Notes: generated from the sequence alone by a model not told the origin. A stretch of DNA of 64,000 nucleotides from Aureibaculum sp. 2308TA14-22 (GCF_040538665.1 NZ_JBEWXT010000001.1:1514501-1578500); one strand, 5' to 3'. Shown: positions 9,142 through 18,394, counted from the stretch's first letter. Program-made: numbers and translations.

Positions 9142-10413
9142 TTATACAAATAAAGGCCTATGACTCATCATTTCATTTACTTTTTTGGCAACAGATTCCA
9201 ATACTTCTTCATTTTGATGATTATTTATCACTTCATCAATAAAATCAACAATAGTTGCCATATCGCTTTCTTTAAGTCCACGTGTAGTAACAGCAGCAGC
9301 ACCAATTCTAATTCCTGAGGTTACAAAAGGTGATTGTGTATCAAAAGGTACCATGTTCTTGTTTACCGTAATATCGGCTTTTACCAAAGCATTTTCTGCT
9401 TCTTTTCCAGTAATATTTTTATTGCGAAGATCAATTAACATCATGTGATTATCTGTTCCGCCAGAAATCAAATGGTATTCTTTGCCTACAAATGCTTTTG
9501 CCAAAGCAGCAGCATTTTTCTTTACTTGCAATTGATAGTGCAAAAATTCATCGGTAAGAGCTTCTCCAAAAGCTATGGCTTTAGCAGCAATTATGTGTTC
9601 TAATGGCCCACCTTGGTTTCCAGGAAAAACAGCTGAATTTAAAAATGAAGACATCATTTTTGGCTTACCGCTTTTAAAAGTCTTGCCCCACGGGTTTTCA
9701 AAATCTTTGCCCATCATAATCATCCCTCCTCTTGGCCCACGTAATGTTTTATGAGTTGTGGTAGTAACCACGTGGCAATGCGGCATAGGGTCATTTAAAA
9801 TTCCTTTTGCTATTAAACCCGCTGGATGCGAAATATCAGCAACCAAAAATGCTTCAACGCTATCCGCTATTTCTCTAAACTTTTTAAAATCAATATCTCT
9901 TGAATAGGCTGAAGCACCCGCAATTATTAATTTGGGATTTTCTTTATTAGCTGTTTCTTGAATTTTATCATAATTTAAAACTCCTGTTTCTTTTTCAACA
10001 CCATAAAAAGAAGTTTTGTATAAAGTTCCAGAAAAGTTTACAGGCGAACCATGAGTTAAATGACCTCCATGAGATAAGTCGAAACCCAATATCTTATCTC
10101 CCGGCTTTAACAATGCAAAAAATACGGCCGAATTTGCTTGAGAACCAGAGTGTGGTTGCACATTTACATATTCAGCACCAAAAAGTGCTTTAGCTCTATC
10201 TATTGCAATTTGTTCAACAATGTCAACAACTTCACATCCACCATAATAGCGTTTACCTGGATAGCCTTCTGCATATTTATTGGTTAAAACAGAACCTGCT
10301 GCTTCCATAACCTGTTCACTTACAAAGTTTTCCGAAGCAATTAATTCCAACCCATTAAGTTGTCTTTGTTTTTCTTCTTGTATTAAATCAAAAATCTGTT
10401 GATCACGTTGCAT
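9142..10413 (-). CDS. glyA: Serine hydroxymethyltransferase
   Basis: This 423-residue protein is full length for GlyA. It carries the N-terminal LIASENFVS motif, [15 protein letters not shown], the substrate/PLP residues in [11 protein letters not shown], and the PLP-lysine motif [14 protein letters not shown]. The enzyme interconverts serine and glycine and charges tetrahydrofolate with a one-carbon unit in the cytoplasm. It starts at ATG, with a Bacteroidetes-type -7 element (TATTTTTG) 31 bases upstream at 10445-10452. It is divergent from fumarylacetoacetase, and the two promoters share a 105-base spacer. Confidence 0.98.
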   Translation of the reverse strand: MQRDQQIFDLIQEEKQRQLNGLELIASENFVSEQVMEAAGSVLTNKYAEGYPGKRYYGGCEVVDIVEQIAIDRAKALFGAEYVNVQPHSGSQANSAVFFALLKPGDKILGFDLSHGGHLTHGSPVNFSGTLYKTSFYGVEKETGVLNYDKIQETANKENPKLIIAGASAYSRDIDFKKFREIADSVEAFLVADISHPAGLIAKGILNDPMPHCHVVTTTTHKTLRGPRGGMIMMGKDFENPWGKTFKSGKPKMMSSFLNSAVFPGNQGGPLEHIIAAKAIAFGEALTDEFLHYQLQVKKNAAALAKAFVGKEYHLISGGTDNHMMLIDLRNKNITGKEAENALVKADITVNKNMVPFDTQSPFVTSGIRIGAAAVTTRGLKESDMATIVDFIDEVINNHQNEEVLESVAKKVNEMMSHRPLFV

Positions 10414-10444
10414 TGTAAAAATATTAAGTTTGTTAAAGTGATGC

Positions 10445-10452
10445 CAAAAATA
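10445..10452 (-). promoter_or_regulatory. Bacteroidetes -7 promoter element for glyA
   Basis: On the minus strand TATTTTTG fits the TAnnTTTG consensus and is followed by GCATC. It sits 31 bases before the glyA ATG. No well-spaced TTG -33 box was found (the nearest is 14 bases away). Confidence 0.5.
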
Positions 10453-10463
10453 CTAATTTCATT

Positions 10464-10492
10464 TTGCAAAAACATATAATCTTATATATTTG
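10464..10492 (+). promoter_or_regulatory. Bacteroidetes sigma-ABfr-type promoter for fumarylacetoacetase
   Basis: A TTG box at 10464-10466 is followed after 18 bases by TATATTTG at 10485-10492, which matches the TTG-N17-19-TAnnTTTG consensus. The ATG of the fumarylacetoacetase gene lies 26 bases further on. This is the best-formed promoter in the window. Confidence 0.7.
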
Positions 10493-10518
10493 AATAAAAA
10501 TAAATCAACAATCAAAAT

Positions 10519-11796
10519 ATGAAAATTAAAGCTAACGATCCGAATAGAAAATCATGGTTAACTGTAAAAGAAAACTCCGATTTTCCCATACAAAATATAC
10601 CCTTTGGTGTCTTTTTAACTAGGGATGATATCATCACAATTGGTACGAGAATTGGTGATTATGCTATTGATTTAGGAGCTTTACATCAATTGGGCTATTT
10701 TGATGGTATTCCATTAACTGATGATATATTTTTACAAGACACCTTGAATGATTTTATTGCAGATGGTCGAATTACCTGGCGTTTGGTAAGAAACAGAATA
10801 GCCGAAATATTTGATGCGAACAATTCTATTTTAAAAGATAATGCTGAGCATAGTGAGCGAATAATTTTTACCATGGATGAAATTGAAATGAAATTACCAG
10901 TGACTATTGGTGATTATACCGATTTCTATGCTAGTAAAGAGCATGCTACAAATGTTGGAAGTATTTTTAGAGATCCTGAAAATGCATTGATGCCAAATTG
11001 GTTACATATTCCTATTGGATATCATGGCAGAAGTTCGTCAATTGTTACTTCTGGCACACCAATAAAAAGACCCATTGGGCAGACAAAACCAAAAGACGCT
11101 GAAAAACCACTATTTGGCCCTTCCAAACGCTTGGATTTTGAATTGGAAATGGCATTTATAACTACTGACGTAAACAAATTAGGCGAAACCATTAAATTGG
11201 AAGAAGCCGAAGATTATATTTTTGGAATGGTACTTTTTAATGATTGGAGTGCTAGAGACATTCAAGGATGGGAATATGCTCCTCTTGGTCCGTTTTTAGG
11301 AAAAAGCTTTGCTTCTACAATTTCACCTTGGATTGTAACTATGGATGCTTTAGAACCATTTAGAACAGAAAGCCCTAAACAAGACCCTGCACCACTACCC
11401 TATTTACAACAGTCTGGAAAAAGGAGTTATGATATTAATTTGCAGGCTTTTATTCAACCAGAAAATGAACAAGAAACATTGGTTTCTGAATCTAATTTCA
11501 AATACATGTATTGGACAATGGCTCAACAACTAACGCATCATACAAGTAATGGCTGTAATGTTAGAGCTGGTGACATGATGGGGTCTGGTACTATTTCTGG
11601 ACCAACTAAAGAAAGTTATGGTTCCATGCTTGAATTGACTTGGGCTGGTAAAAACCCTATCCAATTAAATGATGGATCCGAACGTAAATTTATAAATGAT
11701 AATGATACTGTTATTTTAAAAGGTTATTGTAAAAATAATTCTGTAAGAATTGGTTTTGGAGATTGTAGAGGGAAACTATTACCATCTATCAACTAA
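10519..11796 (+). CDS. fahA: Fumarylacetoacetase
   Basis: The protein (425 residues) has the short N-terminal domain and the C-terminal FAH beta-roll. Visible family motifs include DYTDFYASKEHATNVG, PIGYHGRSSS, RLDFELEMAF, FNDWSARDIQGWEY and RAGDMMGSGTISGP. It hydrolyses fumarylacetoacetate to fumarate and acetoacetate, the last step of tyrosine and phenylalanine breakdown. Metal ligands of the family fall in the DFY, ELE and NDWSARD motifs and all are present. It has its own promoter and no downstream partner in the same operon, since 91 bases and a second promoter-like element separate it from the next gene. Confidence 0.96.
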   Translation: MKIKANDPNRKSWLTVKENSDFPIQNIPFGVFLTRDDIITIGTRIGDYAIDLGALHQLGYFDGIPLTDDIFLQDTLNDFIADGRITWRLVRNRIAEIFDANNSILKDNAEHSERIIFTMDEIEMKLPVTIGDYTDFYASKEHATNVGSIFRDPENALMPNWLHIPIGYHGRSSSIVTSGTPIKRPIGQTKPKDAEKPLFGPSKRLDFELEMAFITTDVNKLGETIKLEEAEDYIFGMVLFNDWSARDIQGWEYAPLGPFLGKSFASTISPWIVTMDALEPFRTESPKQDPAPLPYLQQSGKRSYDINLQAFIQPENEQETLVSESNFKYMYWTMAQQLTHHTSNGCNVRAGDMMGSGTISGPTKESYGSMLELTWAGKNPIQLNDGSERKFINDNDTVILKGYCKNNSVRIGFGDCRGKLLPSIN

Positions 11797-11856
11797 ATAG
11801 AAATAGCAGTACTATTTTGATAAAACCATATTTATAATAGGTATTAATAAAATAGT

Positions 11857-11864
11857 TAACTTTG
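11857..11864 (+). promoter_or_regulatory. Possible -7 promoter element before the lipoprotein gene
   Basis: TAACTTTG matches TAnnTTTG and lies 23 bases before the ATG at 11888. No correctly spaced TTG box is present upstream, so the call rests on the -7 element alone. Confidence 0.4.
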
Positions 11865-11887
11865 TAGTAAACCAACTAACGTTTACT

Positions 11888-13072
11888 ATGAAGAATTCAT
11901 TTTTAAAATTATTATTTACTTTATTTTTTGGAGTGTTATTACTTTCCTGTGGTGGTACACAAAAAACTACGAATCATTTACAATCAGGTAATTATACAGG
12001 AGCATTTAATACAGCTGTTGCTCAGTTAAGTAAAGATAAAACTAAAAAATCCAATCAGAAACAGATACCTTTGTTAAAGGAAGCTTATACTAAAGCAGCT
12101 GCATCTGACTTGGCACAAATCAAATCACTACAAAAAAATAAAACCCCAGAAAATCTTAAAAAAGTTTATGGAAACTATTTAAACCTTGATATTCGTCAAG
12201 ATGAAGTTAGGGTTTTACAACCTTTATATTACGAAGGCTCTGAAGTAGAATTTATTTTTGATGATTATACCAAAGACATAGCCTCTGCAAAGAAAAATTA
12301 TTCTGAAAGTTTATATAGCTCTGCTCAAAAGTTGTTAAAAGGCACTACGCTAGATGCTCGTCAAGCATTTAAGTATTTAAATGATCTACAATACGTTAAT
12401 CCAAGTTATAAAACTAATCTAAACGATTTGATTGAAAAATCTAAAAACAAAGGGAGTAGTTTTGTTTTGGTTAATTTAAAAAATAACATCCGAGAAATTT
12501 CTAAGGATAGTGTAAGTCATTTAAATAAAATAAATGCTTCAAATTTTGATAATCAGTGGATAATTTATCACGATAAAAAGGATAGAAAGACAAGTTACGA
12601 TTATCAAGTTGATATTTCTTTGGACAAATTAACTTTTGAGCCCGAAAAAACTTTAGAAGAAAAGGTACCTCAAGAAAGAAAAGTACAAGATGGTTGGCAA
12701 TATAAATTAGACGGAAATGGCAATGTAATGAAAGATGAAAAAGGCAATGACATTAAGACTCCAAAGTACAAAGCCGTTCGTGCTGAAGTTATGCTGTACC
12801 AACAGAACAAAGCCTCTAAAATAGATGGAAGAATTACGATTAAAGATTTAAAAAAGAAAACCGATATTGTAAGTAAACCAGAATTTGGAGAAGCCAAATT
12901 TCAGCATACTTACGGCAAATACAGAGGTGATCAAAGAGCTATAGAACAAAAATATTATGAGGCATTAAAATCGAAAGCAGTTGCCTACCCAAAAGATTAC
13001 GAGTTTATAAAATATTCAATAAGTAATTTTAAACAGAAGGTAGATGCTTTGTTGAGCCAGCAAAAAATATAG
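11888..13072 (+). CDS. Putative outer-membrane or periplasmic lipoprotein of unknown function
   Basis: A lipoprotein signal peptide is clear: MKNSFLKLLFTLFFGVLLLSC, with the lipobox LLSC and Cys at 21, followed by GG rather than a retention Asp. The mature part begins with helical, Ala/Lys-rich stretches that could be TPR-like (about 35-75), and the rest is charged and mixed helix/strand, with a KDRKTSYDYQVDISLDK-type beta region after 210. I do not recognise a named domain. It has its own promoter-like element and converges on the last gene of the polysaccharide locus 17 bases away. It is probably a resident gene flanking that locus and not part of it. Confidence 0.7.
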   Translation: MKNSFLKLLFTLFFGVLLLSCGGTQKTTNHLQSGNYTGAFNTAVAQLSKDKTKKSNQKQIPLLKEAYTKAAASDLAQIKSLQKNKTPENLKKVYGNYLNLDIRQDEVRVLQPLYYEGSEVEFIFDDYTKDIASAKKNYSESLYSSAQKLLKGTTLDARQAFKYLNDLQYVNPSYKTNLNDLIEKSKNKGSSFVLVNLKNNIREISKDSVSHLNKINASNFDNQWIIYHDKKDRKTSYDYQVDISLDKLTFEPEKTLEEKVPQERKVQDGWQYKLDGNGNVMKDEKGNDIKTPKYKAVRAEVMLYQQNKASKIDGRITIKDLKKKTDIVSKPEFGEAKFQHTYGKYRGDQRAIEQKYYEALKSKAVAYPKDYEFIKYSISNFKQKVDALLSQQKI

Positions 13073-13089
13073 TCATTTCTATAAATTGT

Positions 13090-13719
13090 TTAAAGATTCA
13101 AACTTAATCTAAGTTTTTCTATTGCTTCAATCTTAGGCATATATTGATCTTTATCTCTTTCGGTATTATACCAAGCTGGTAAAGAAGTCTTTTTAATAAT
13201 GACTGGTGATCCTGTAAGTAGTAAATTTGATTCTGAGAAAGATTTATTTACTAAAGAATTTGTGGCAACAGAAATACTATCACCCAATTTTAAATCTGAC
13301 CCCATAATAAATGACCCTGAAGATAAATATAGAGCATTACCAATCACTTTACCACTACCGCCAATGCAAGTAGAGGTATGTAAAACGCAATAATTTCCTG
13401 CTCTTGTATTTCCATTAATTACAATTGTACCATAGTGAGGAATTAACAATCCATATCCAAATGAATTGTACCCAATAGAAAAACCCAGTTTTACTCCTAG
13501 CTTATTGAACATATACTTATGATAAAAAATCTTTAAGCCTATTTTTTTATTTACATTATTGTAGTATGCAACGTATCTCATCGATTTTAAATACAATGAA
13601 ATATAATCTGGTCTAATAATATTACGTAATCTTTCTTTAAAACTACCAATAGGCGATTTACCAGATATTATTCTATCCGCTGAAATATAAAATTTTAATT
13701 CTTTTTTAGATAAAATCAT
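13090..13719 (-). CDS. Serine-acetyltransferase-like hexapeptide-repeat acyltransferase
   Basis: The C-terminal half is a left-handed beta-helix of hexapeptide turns (GNTRAGNYCVLHTSTCIGG, then KVIGNALYLSSG, then KLGDSISVATNSLVNKSF). This pattern resembles the CysE/SAT group that transfers acetyl groups from acetyl-CoA. The catalytic-type histidine is in the VLHTST turn. It is the last gene of the minus-strand polysaccharide locus, next to the initiating sugar transferase, so acetylation of a sugar residue is likely, although the acceptor is unknown. It starts at ATG 13719 and lies 99 bases after the sugar transferase stop. Length (209) is short compared with CysE, as is usual for polysaccharide-locus versions. 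Confidence 0.8.
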   Translation of the reverse strand: MILSKKELKFYISADRIISGKSPIGSFKERLRNIIRPDYISLYLKSMRYVAYYNNVNKKIGLKIFYHKYMFNKLGVKLGFSIGYNSFGYGLLIPHYGTIVINGNTRAGNYCVLHTSTCIGGSGKVIGNALYLSSGSFIMGSDLKLGDSISVATNSLVNKSFSESNLLLTGSPVIIKKTSLPAWYNTERDKDQYMPKIEAIEKLRLSLNL

Positions 13720-13818
13720 TTTCAGTGTTTATGCATTCGTTGAAGAATTTAGTTTTTACAACAAAACCATCTAAAATTAATTAAATGGCTTTATTATTTA
13801 CAATATTCTTTTTTTAAA

Positions 13819-15210
13819 TTAAGCACTCCGTTTGTGCTTAAAAACAATATTATAAATTGCTTTAAAGAAGTATTTAATATCTGTTGTATAAGGATTTCTT
13901 ATTTTTTCTTCCAGATATTCTTTTTCGGCCTGCAAAACACTATCAACAGCACCTTTTCTATCTAAAGCTACATAAGGTGGTACACAGCCTGGCTTCTGAG
14001 TTAATCTTAATTTTTGCAAATCTTCAGGTATATCTTGAAAATAGCGTTGAGAAACTGGTCTAGCTCCAACAAGTTTTAACTCCCCTTTAAAAACATTAAT
14101 TAACTGAGGTAACTCATCAATCCAATAGCGTCTTAACACTTTTCCCCAAGGTACTAATCTAAAATCGTCGGCAGGTTTACCTGTTTCAGCATATCCGTTT
14201 TGTTTTAATACATAATCTTGAAGATATTCGGAATATGGATGCATTGTTCTTAACTTATACACACCAATAATTTTACCGTTTTTACCTACACGCTTCATTT
14301 TAAATAAAGGTCCATAGCTAGGATTCATATCATAAACAGGTTCCTTTACTTTTTTAGCAGCAAAATAGTGAATACCTTCTATAACCTTTACATCTACAAT
14401 GTCGAATCCGCACGAAACTAATCTTCCTAATGCCTCAGCTTTAGATAGCAATCTGTTTTTACCTTTGGTAGTAAAGAAATACAATTTCTTAAAAACCGGC
14501 ATTTTAGGCATAACTCTTTTAAACAAAAATTCAAACCCAAAATATATACGACTTAAAAAAGGTATTTTGTTTATTGGATGCTTCTCAGCTCTTGCATTAA
14601 AAGTTTCAAAATTTCCTAATAAAATTCCATTAATAGGCAATTTAGCATTTACTTCTTCAAACTGTTTATTTATCAATCTGAAATTATTTACTTTATTTAA
14701 AAGTACAATATTTTCAACGCCATTAAAGTCGCTGAATGCAGATAAGACTTTATTTTTTGATATTACTAAATTTCTAATGGAAGATAAATTAATAAATTCT
14801 TTATAGAAATCATAAGCTCCTTCACCAATTTCTTCAACAATATATTCTTTATTATTAGAATTTAATGCCTTTTGAAGTACTTCAATTTCAGAATACTTGT
14901 TAAAAGCTTCTAAAAATTCTGACTTCCATTCTGAAAACACTTTAACAGAGACGCCTTCTTTCTTACAAACATCTTTTTCACTAACATCTCCAATAAAGCT
15001 ATCAACAACAATTCTAATTTTTTCAAGTGAAGAAAAATCTGAAGATTTTTTGTTTCCAGCTAACTTATTGGTTAATAAACGGAGTTTAGAAGCATCTTCT
15101 TTAGAATCGGATTGAAAAGTTTGACTCAGAATTATATCATTCTTTAAACTGATATAATCATCAAGGAATTTTTCGGATTCAAGTGTTTTGGTTGAGTAAT
15201 TTTTAATCAT
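13819..15210 (-). CDS. Initiating sugar-phosphate transferase (bacterial sugar transferase family) with unusual N-terminal helix-turn-helix-like segment
   Basis: Residues about 300-463 are the phosphoglycosyl transferase core, with KRVGKNG (306-312), YKLRTM (318-323), the catalytic Asp-Glu pair in WIDELPQL (D365, E366) and VGARPVS. It should move a sugar phosphate to undecaprenyl phosphate and so start the repeat unit. The usual N-terminal re-entrant membrane helix (KRxFD block) is not seen. Residues 128-295 match the middle region common in Bacteroidetes homologues (KGKNRLLSKAEALGRL). Residues 60-105 look like an IS3/IS911-type transposase helix-turn-helix (IRIVVDSFIGDVSEKDVCKK and then EWKSEFLEAF), which is unexpected. 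It is near the end of the locus and has a possible own promoter at 15464-15471. Confidence 0.9.
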   Translation of the reverse strand: MIKNYSTKTLESEKFLDDYISLKNDIILSQTFQSDSKEDASKLRLLTNKLAGNKKSSDFSSLEKIRIVVDSFIGDVSEKDVCKKEGVSVKVFSEWKSEFLEAFNKYSEIEVLQKALNSNNKEYIVEEIGEGAYDFYKEFINLSSIRNLVISKNKVLSAFSDFNGVENIVLLNKVNNFRLINKQFEEVNAKLPINGILLGNFETFNARAEKHPINKIPFLSRIYFGFEFLFKRVMPKMPVFKKLYFFTTKGKNRLLSKAEALGRLVSCGFDIVDVKVIEGIHYFAAKKVKEPVYDMNPSYGPLFKMKRVGKNGKIIGVYKLRTMHPYSEYLQDYVLKQNGYAETGKPADDFRLVPWGKVLRRYWIDELPQLINVFKGELKLVGARPVSQRYFQDIPEDLQKLRLTQKPGCVPPYVALDRKGAVDSVLQAEKEYLEEKIRNPYTTDIKYFFKAIYNIVFKHKRSA

Positions 15211-15233
15211 AGCAAATTTGTTTTTTTAAAACT

Positions 15234-15434
15234 TTAATCTTTAAAATAATGAATAGGAAAAAACCTAACTGATATAGCAAAAGATATACCATATATTAAT
15301 TTAGTTAAAGAAAAATAGTTGAAAGAAAAACTCTCTATGAAAAGATTTAAATAATTATTAAAAACATCTTTTTTATTAAAATTTGATGCTTTTGGATAAC
15401 CATTAACTATATACTTATAAGTTGTAAGTATCAT
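15234..15434 (-). other. Small open frame in a 397-base gap, possible gene remnant
   Basis: The gap between the sugar transferase and the deacetylase-like gene holds a 66-codon frame (ATG at 15434) ending 23 bases before the sugar transferase start. Its translation is rich in Phe, Tyr, Ile and Asn, with a hydrophobic C-terminal part. I recognise no family. A -7 promoter element (15464-15471) sits 29 bases before the ATG, so it is probably transcribed, either as a short peptide, a remnant of a lost locus gene, or simply leader RNA for the sugar transferase. The rest of the gap shows nothing further. Confidence 0.2.
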
Positions 15435-15463
15435 TTTATAGGGGTTTCTTTTTATAGCTGATG

Positions 15464-15471
15464 CAAATATA
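15464..15471 (-). promoter_or_regulatory. Internal promoter element before the sugar transferase
   Basis: On the minus strand TATATTTGCATC matches the TAnnTTTG -7 consensus with the common following GCA. It lies in the largest gap of the polysaccharide locus and would let the initiating sugar transferase and the last acyltransferase be expressed apart from the main operon promoter. No clear -33 TTG is at 17-19 bases. Confidence 0.45.
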
Positions 15472-15607
15472 TGTAAATTATTTCAAATACACTAGGGTTT
15501 TGTTAAATAATGTTAAAATTTAGTTGTAAAAGTACTAATATTCTAATTCCATTGTGTGAGAGTAAAATAATTATAAGATTGTGTTTTAAATAAAAGTAAA
15601 GAAAAAT

Positions 15608-16537
15608 TTATTTTAAAAGCCCTGTTTGCTTACAATAGTTTTTTATGGTAGAAAACTTGAATTTATGCTCATCAAAATATTTTATTTCACGTTCATAAAT
15701 AGGTATTCCCTTTGGACCTAAATTCTTCATTTTTAGCTTAGATCTAAGCGTGTCTTGCAAAAACGCCGAAACCACATTTTTTGATCTTTTATTAATTTGG
15801 CGTTCCTCATCCATTTCGTCAATAAACTCGTTTGGGTGCGTTATAAATACGATAGGTTTTCCATTTTTTGAGGTTTCATAAGCCAGTACCTTTCTTTGAA
15901 AAGCTGTAAAATTTGGAAAAATTCTCATAGTTGTGCTCAAATAGGGTATTAAAGAGGCACTTAAAGGTATTTCAATTATTGACCCTTCCCCTTTTTTAAA
16001 TAATGTATTTTTACTTGTTCTATAGGGTAACCTTGGAGCAGTTAACCAATTTAATTTTTTTAAACCTCCAAAGGACATAAACATATCAAAACGTTGAGAT
16101 GCAACAGAACTATCTATTTTATAACCTGTTTTTTCTAATGCAAGTGCGGTGTCATTGCTTACACGAAGAGCCGGAGCTCTGAATGATATAATTTCCTCTC
16201 CAATAATATTTTCTAGAATATCTTTAGATTCTTTTAAATGATTTATTTGCTTTTCTAACGACATCACGTCAAATCCATGTTCTTTTGTGTGTAATAGTCC
16301 ATGACTACCTACCTCATGACCGTAAGGAATTACCATTTTTACAACTTCTGGGTATAATTTTGCCATATAGCCCGTAAAGAAAAAAGTAGATTTAACATTG
16401 TACTTAGCGTATAAATCTAAAAGTAATGGCATACCTTCTTTTAATACCTTGTACCCGCTTTCATCACGTAAGGTATTATGCCATAGCGATGTAGTTTCTA
16501 CGTCATTAGATAATAAACAATATTTTTCGTTTTTCAT
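15608..16537 (-). CDS. Polysaccharide deacetylase (NodB-homology) family protein
   Basis: NodB-type motifs are visible: a first acidic motif LSNDVET (D12), the zinc motif GHEVGSHGLLH (H79 and H83), and RAPALR as motif 3. The family removes N- or O-acetyl groups from carbohydrate chains in a metal-dependent way. No signal peptide is seen, so it would act in the cytoplasm on a lipid-linked or nucleotide-linked intermediate, or its acceptor is something else. It is followed after 11 bases in the locus order by nothing upstream of its own strand except the second deacetylase-like gene at 16549-17346, which precedes it in transcription. The pair is likely cotranscribed. Confidence 0.87.
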   Translation of the reverse strand: MKNEKYCLLSNDVETTSLWHNTLRDESGYKVLKEGMPLLLDLYAKYNVKSTFFFTGYMAKLYPEVVKMVIPYGHEVGSHGLLHTKEHGFDVMSLEKQINHLKESKDILENIIGEEIISFRAPALRVSNDTALALEKTGYKIDSSVASQRFDMFMSFGGLKKLNWLTAPRLPYRTSKNTLFKKGEGSIIEIPLSASLIPYLSTTMRIFPNFTAFQRKVLAYETSKNGKPIVFITHPNEFIDEMDEERQINKRSKNVVSAFLQDTLRSKLKMKNLGPKGIPIYEREIKYFDEHKFKFSTIKNYCKQTGLLK

Positions 16538-16548
16538 TTAATAAATAT

Positions 16549-17346
16549 TTATGAGGTTCTTTTATAGTCACTTACTTTAATATTTTTTGAACCTCTGACC
16601 TTAATCAATATTGCTTTTATTATATTTTTAAAATTTTGCCAAGATAATATCCAAATCCATAACAGTCCAAAATTAGACCAGTTATGTGGATGTGTGTTAA
16701 TCATCAATTTGTCTGGAAGCGTGTCGTTTTTTACCAATTTTATAATATCATCAGTAGTTTTTAACGGAAAATTGTACTTTGTAGTTACTTTATCCCTAAC
16801 ACTAACTTTTGTATTGTTCCATCTTCTACCTGCATCGGTTATATAAAAAACTTCATCAAAATCAATATCAAAATAGGGTTCGCCGATGATATCAAAATCT
16901 CTGTAATTATATTTTTTCCAAATGTCACGATTGTCGATACTGTTTGCAGGACTTCCGTGCATACATATAGTTGAAACTGGATAAAACTTCCTAAAATAAT
17001 CCAAATTCTTTTTATAGCTTTCATAGGCTTTTTCATAATTACCTCTTGCCATACCTAAATCCTCATAATGATATGCAAGTTCATGCCCCATATCAACAAT
17101 TGCTTTCATTACTTTAGGTTGGTTACTCTCAGGTACTATTCTGAAAAAATAAGTTCCAACTGCACCTACGTCAATTTCATCTTTACCTTGGTCTAAAGAA
17201 TGTGGGGATCTTCTATCTACATCATGCCGTAAAACCACAACTTTTTTATTGGGGCTTTTTATAAAGTCTTCAAATGTTTGAAAGGTATAGCCTTGATCTT
17301 TTAAAGCTTGTACCAATTCTTTATATTTTTTAAATGTAAAATCCAT
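16549..17346 (-). CDS. WbmS-like polysaccharide deacetylase-fold protein
   Basis: The protein has the RHDVD motif (40-44) typical of the WbmS-type branch of the NodB fold, then GHELAYHYEDL, MHGSP and INTHPHNW, each carrying likely metal or catalytic His/Asp residues. WbmS is known from Bordetella O-antigen loci, and its exact reaction is unsettled. Here it overlaps the upstream glycosyltransferase stop by one base (TAATG), so coupling is tight. No signal peptide is seen. A deacetylase role is inferred from the fold. It sits directly before a second, more classical deacetylase-like gene. Confidence 0.83.
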   Translation of the reverse strand: MDFTFKKYKELVQALKDQGYTFQTFEDFIKSPNKKVVVLRHDVDRRSPHSLDQGKDEIDVGAVGTYFFRIVPESNQPKVMKAIVDMGHELAYHYEDLGMARGNYEKAYESYKKNLDYFRKFYPVSTICMHGSPANSIDNRDIWKKYNYRDFDIIGEPYFDIDFDEVFYITDAGRRWNNTKVSVRDKVTTKYNFPLKTTDDIIKLVKNDTLPDKLMINTHPHNWSNFGLLWIWILSWQNFKNIIKAILIKVRGSKNIKVSDYKRTS

Positions 17347-18389
17347 TATTGATTAATTTGTTTGTGTATAGAGCTAAAAAATAAATCGTTCAGTTCAGAA
17401 ACTTTGGTTTTTATTAAATTTTGGCTTATTTCTGGTCTTATTTTATTAAATGTTTCAAGAAAATTTTCTGGGTCAGAATAAAATATTCCACCATGATCAT
17501 TATCTAAATAATGCTTTAAACTACCATAATCTGAAGTTAAAACAGGTGTACCGCAAGCTCTGGCTTCAAGCACGGATAATGGCATACCAATCGAACTATT
17601 TTTTTTGACCACAGGGAATATATACAAATCACTTAATTGATATATTTCTTGAATCTTATCTATATATTTATCAACGATAATTATATTTTCAGACAATAAT
17701 TCGTCCTTTAAAGATTGTTTACCTTGTGCGTCCGTTGGTGTTGAACTGCTGCCAACAATTACTACTTGTAGCCCAGCCTTTTGCAAAGGAACCAGTGATT
17801 TTAAATTTCTACCTTCGTTCAAATGCCCCATGTGGGATACAATAAAAGCATCTTCGGGCAAACTATACTTTTTACGTAACTTTAACTTATCTTCTTCATT
17901 TTTTAGAGGTTTAAAAATAGTAAGATCGGTTAACAATGGAATTAACTCATTTTTGATATTTAATGTATTCCAATATTCATGTAAGGCTGGTGAAGGTGTA
18001 AACGCTTTATCTGGCTTTAAAAATTTAACAGCTACTTTTTGCCAGGTTTTTAATGGTTTTGGCTGTAATGCAACAAATGCTATATTCGATTTTTTAGAAA
18101 AACTTGAAAACATTCTTAACCTTAGATAACTAGCAAAAGTACTTGATTGAAATGGCAAATAGACTATTGCTTCTGGTCTAAAATTCTTTATAATTGTTTT
18201 GATTTCTTTTGAGTAGAACAGCACATTAGTATATACTATATGAATGTTCTCTTTTTTAAAACCATGTCTACAAATTACTTGCAATTCAAAATTCTTATCT
18301 AAATTTAAAAAAAGGTTATAGACTGTTTTTTTTATTCCTTCGTCATACGGAGGATTTAGGTATTCAGATATAAACAGGACTCTCTTCAA
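17346..18389 (-). CDS. Glycosyltransferase family 4-like
   Basis: The protein has the GT-B layout: an N-terminal acceptor domain starting MKRVLFISEYLNPPYDEG, and a C-terminal nucleotide-sugar domain with the EARACGTPVLTSDYGSL motif (the E-x7-E region of GT4). It probably adds one sugar of the repeat unit on the cytoplasmic face. The start codon is TTG at 18389, five bases after the preceding stop; no ATG is near. It overlaps the following WbmS-like gene by one base. Donor and acceptor cannot be told from the sequence. Confidence 0.85.
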   Translation of the reverse strand: MKRVLFISEYLNPPYDEGIKKTVYNLFLNLDKNFELQVICRHGFKKENIHIVYTNVLFYSKEIKTIIKNFRPEAIVYLPFQSSTFASYLRLRMFSSFSKKSNIAFVALQPKPLKTWQKVAVKFLKPDKAFTPSPALHEYWNTLNIKNELIPLLTDLTIFKPLKNEEDKLKLRKKYSLPEDAFIVSHMGHLNEGRNLKSLVPLQKAGLQVVIVGSSSTPTDAQGKQSLKDELLSENIIIVDKYIDKIQEIYQLSDLYIFPVVKKNSSIGMPLSVLEARACGTPVLTSDYGSLKHYLDNDHGGIFYSDPENFLETFNKIRPEISQNLIKTKVSELNDLFFSSIHKQINQ

Positions 18390-18394
18390 ATCTA

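Noticed and set aside
14399-14806. 135-codon plus-strand frame inside the sugar transferase
   Set aside because: It lies wholly antisense to a well-supported gene and has no family similarity.
16839-17036. Minus-strand frame overlapping the WbmS-like gene in another frame
   Set aside because: It is a shadow frame of a well-supported gene and gives a protein of no recognisable kind.
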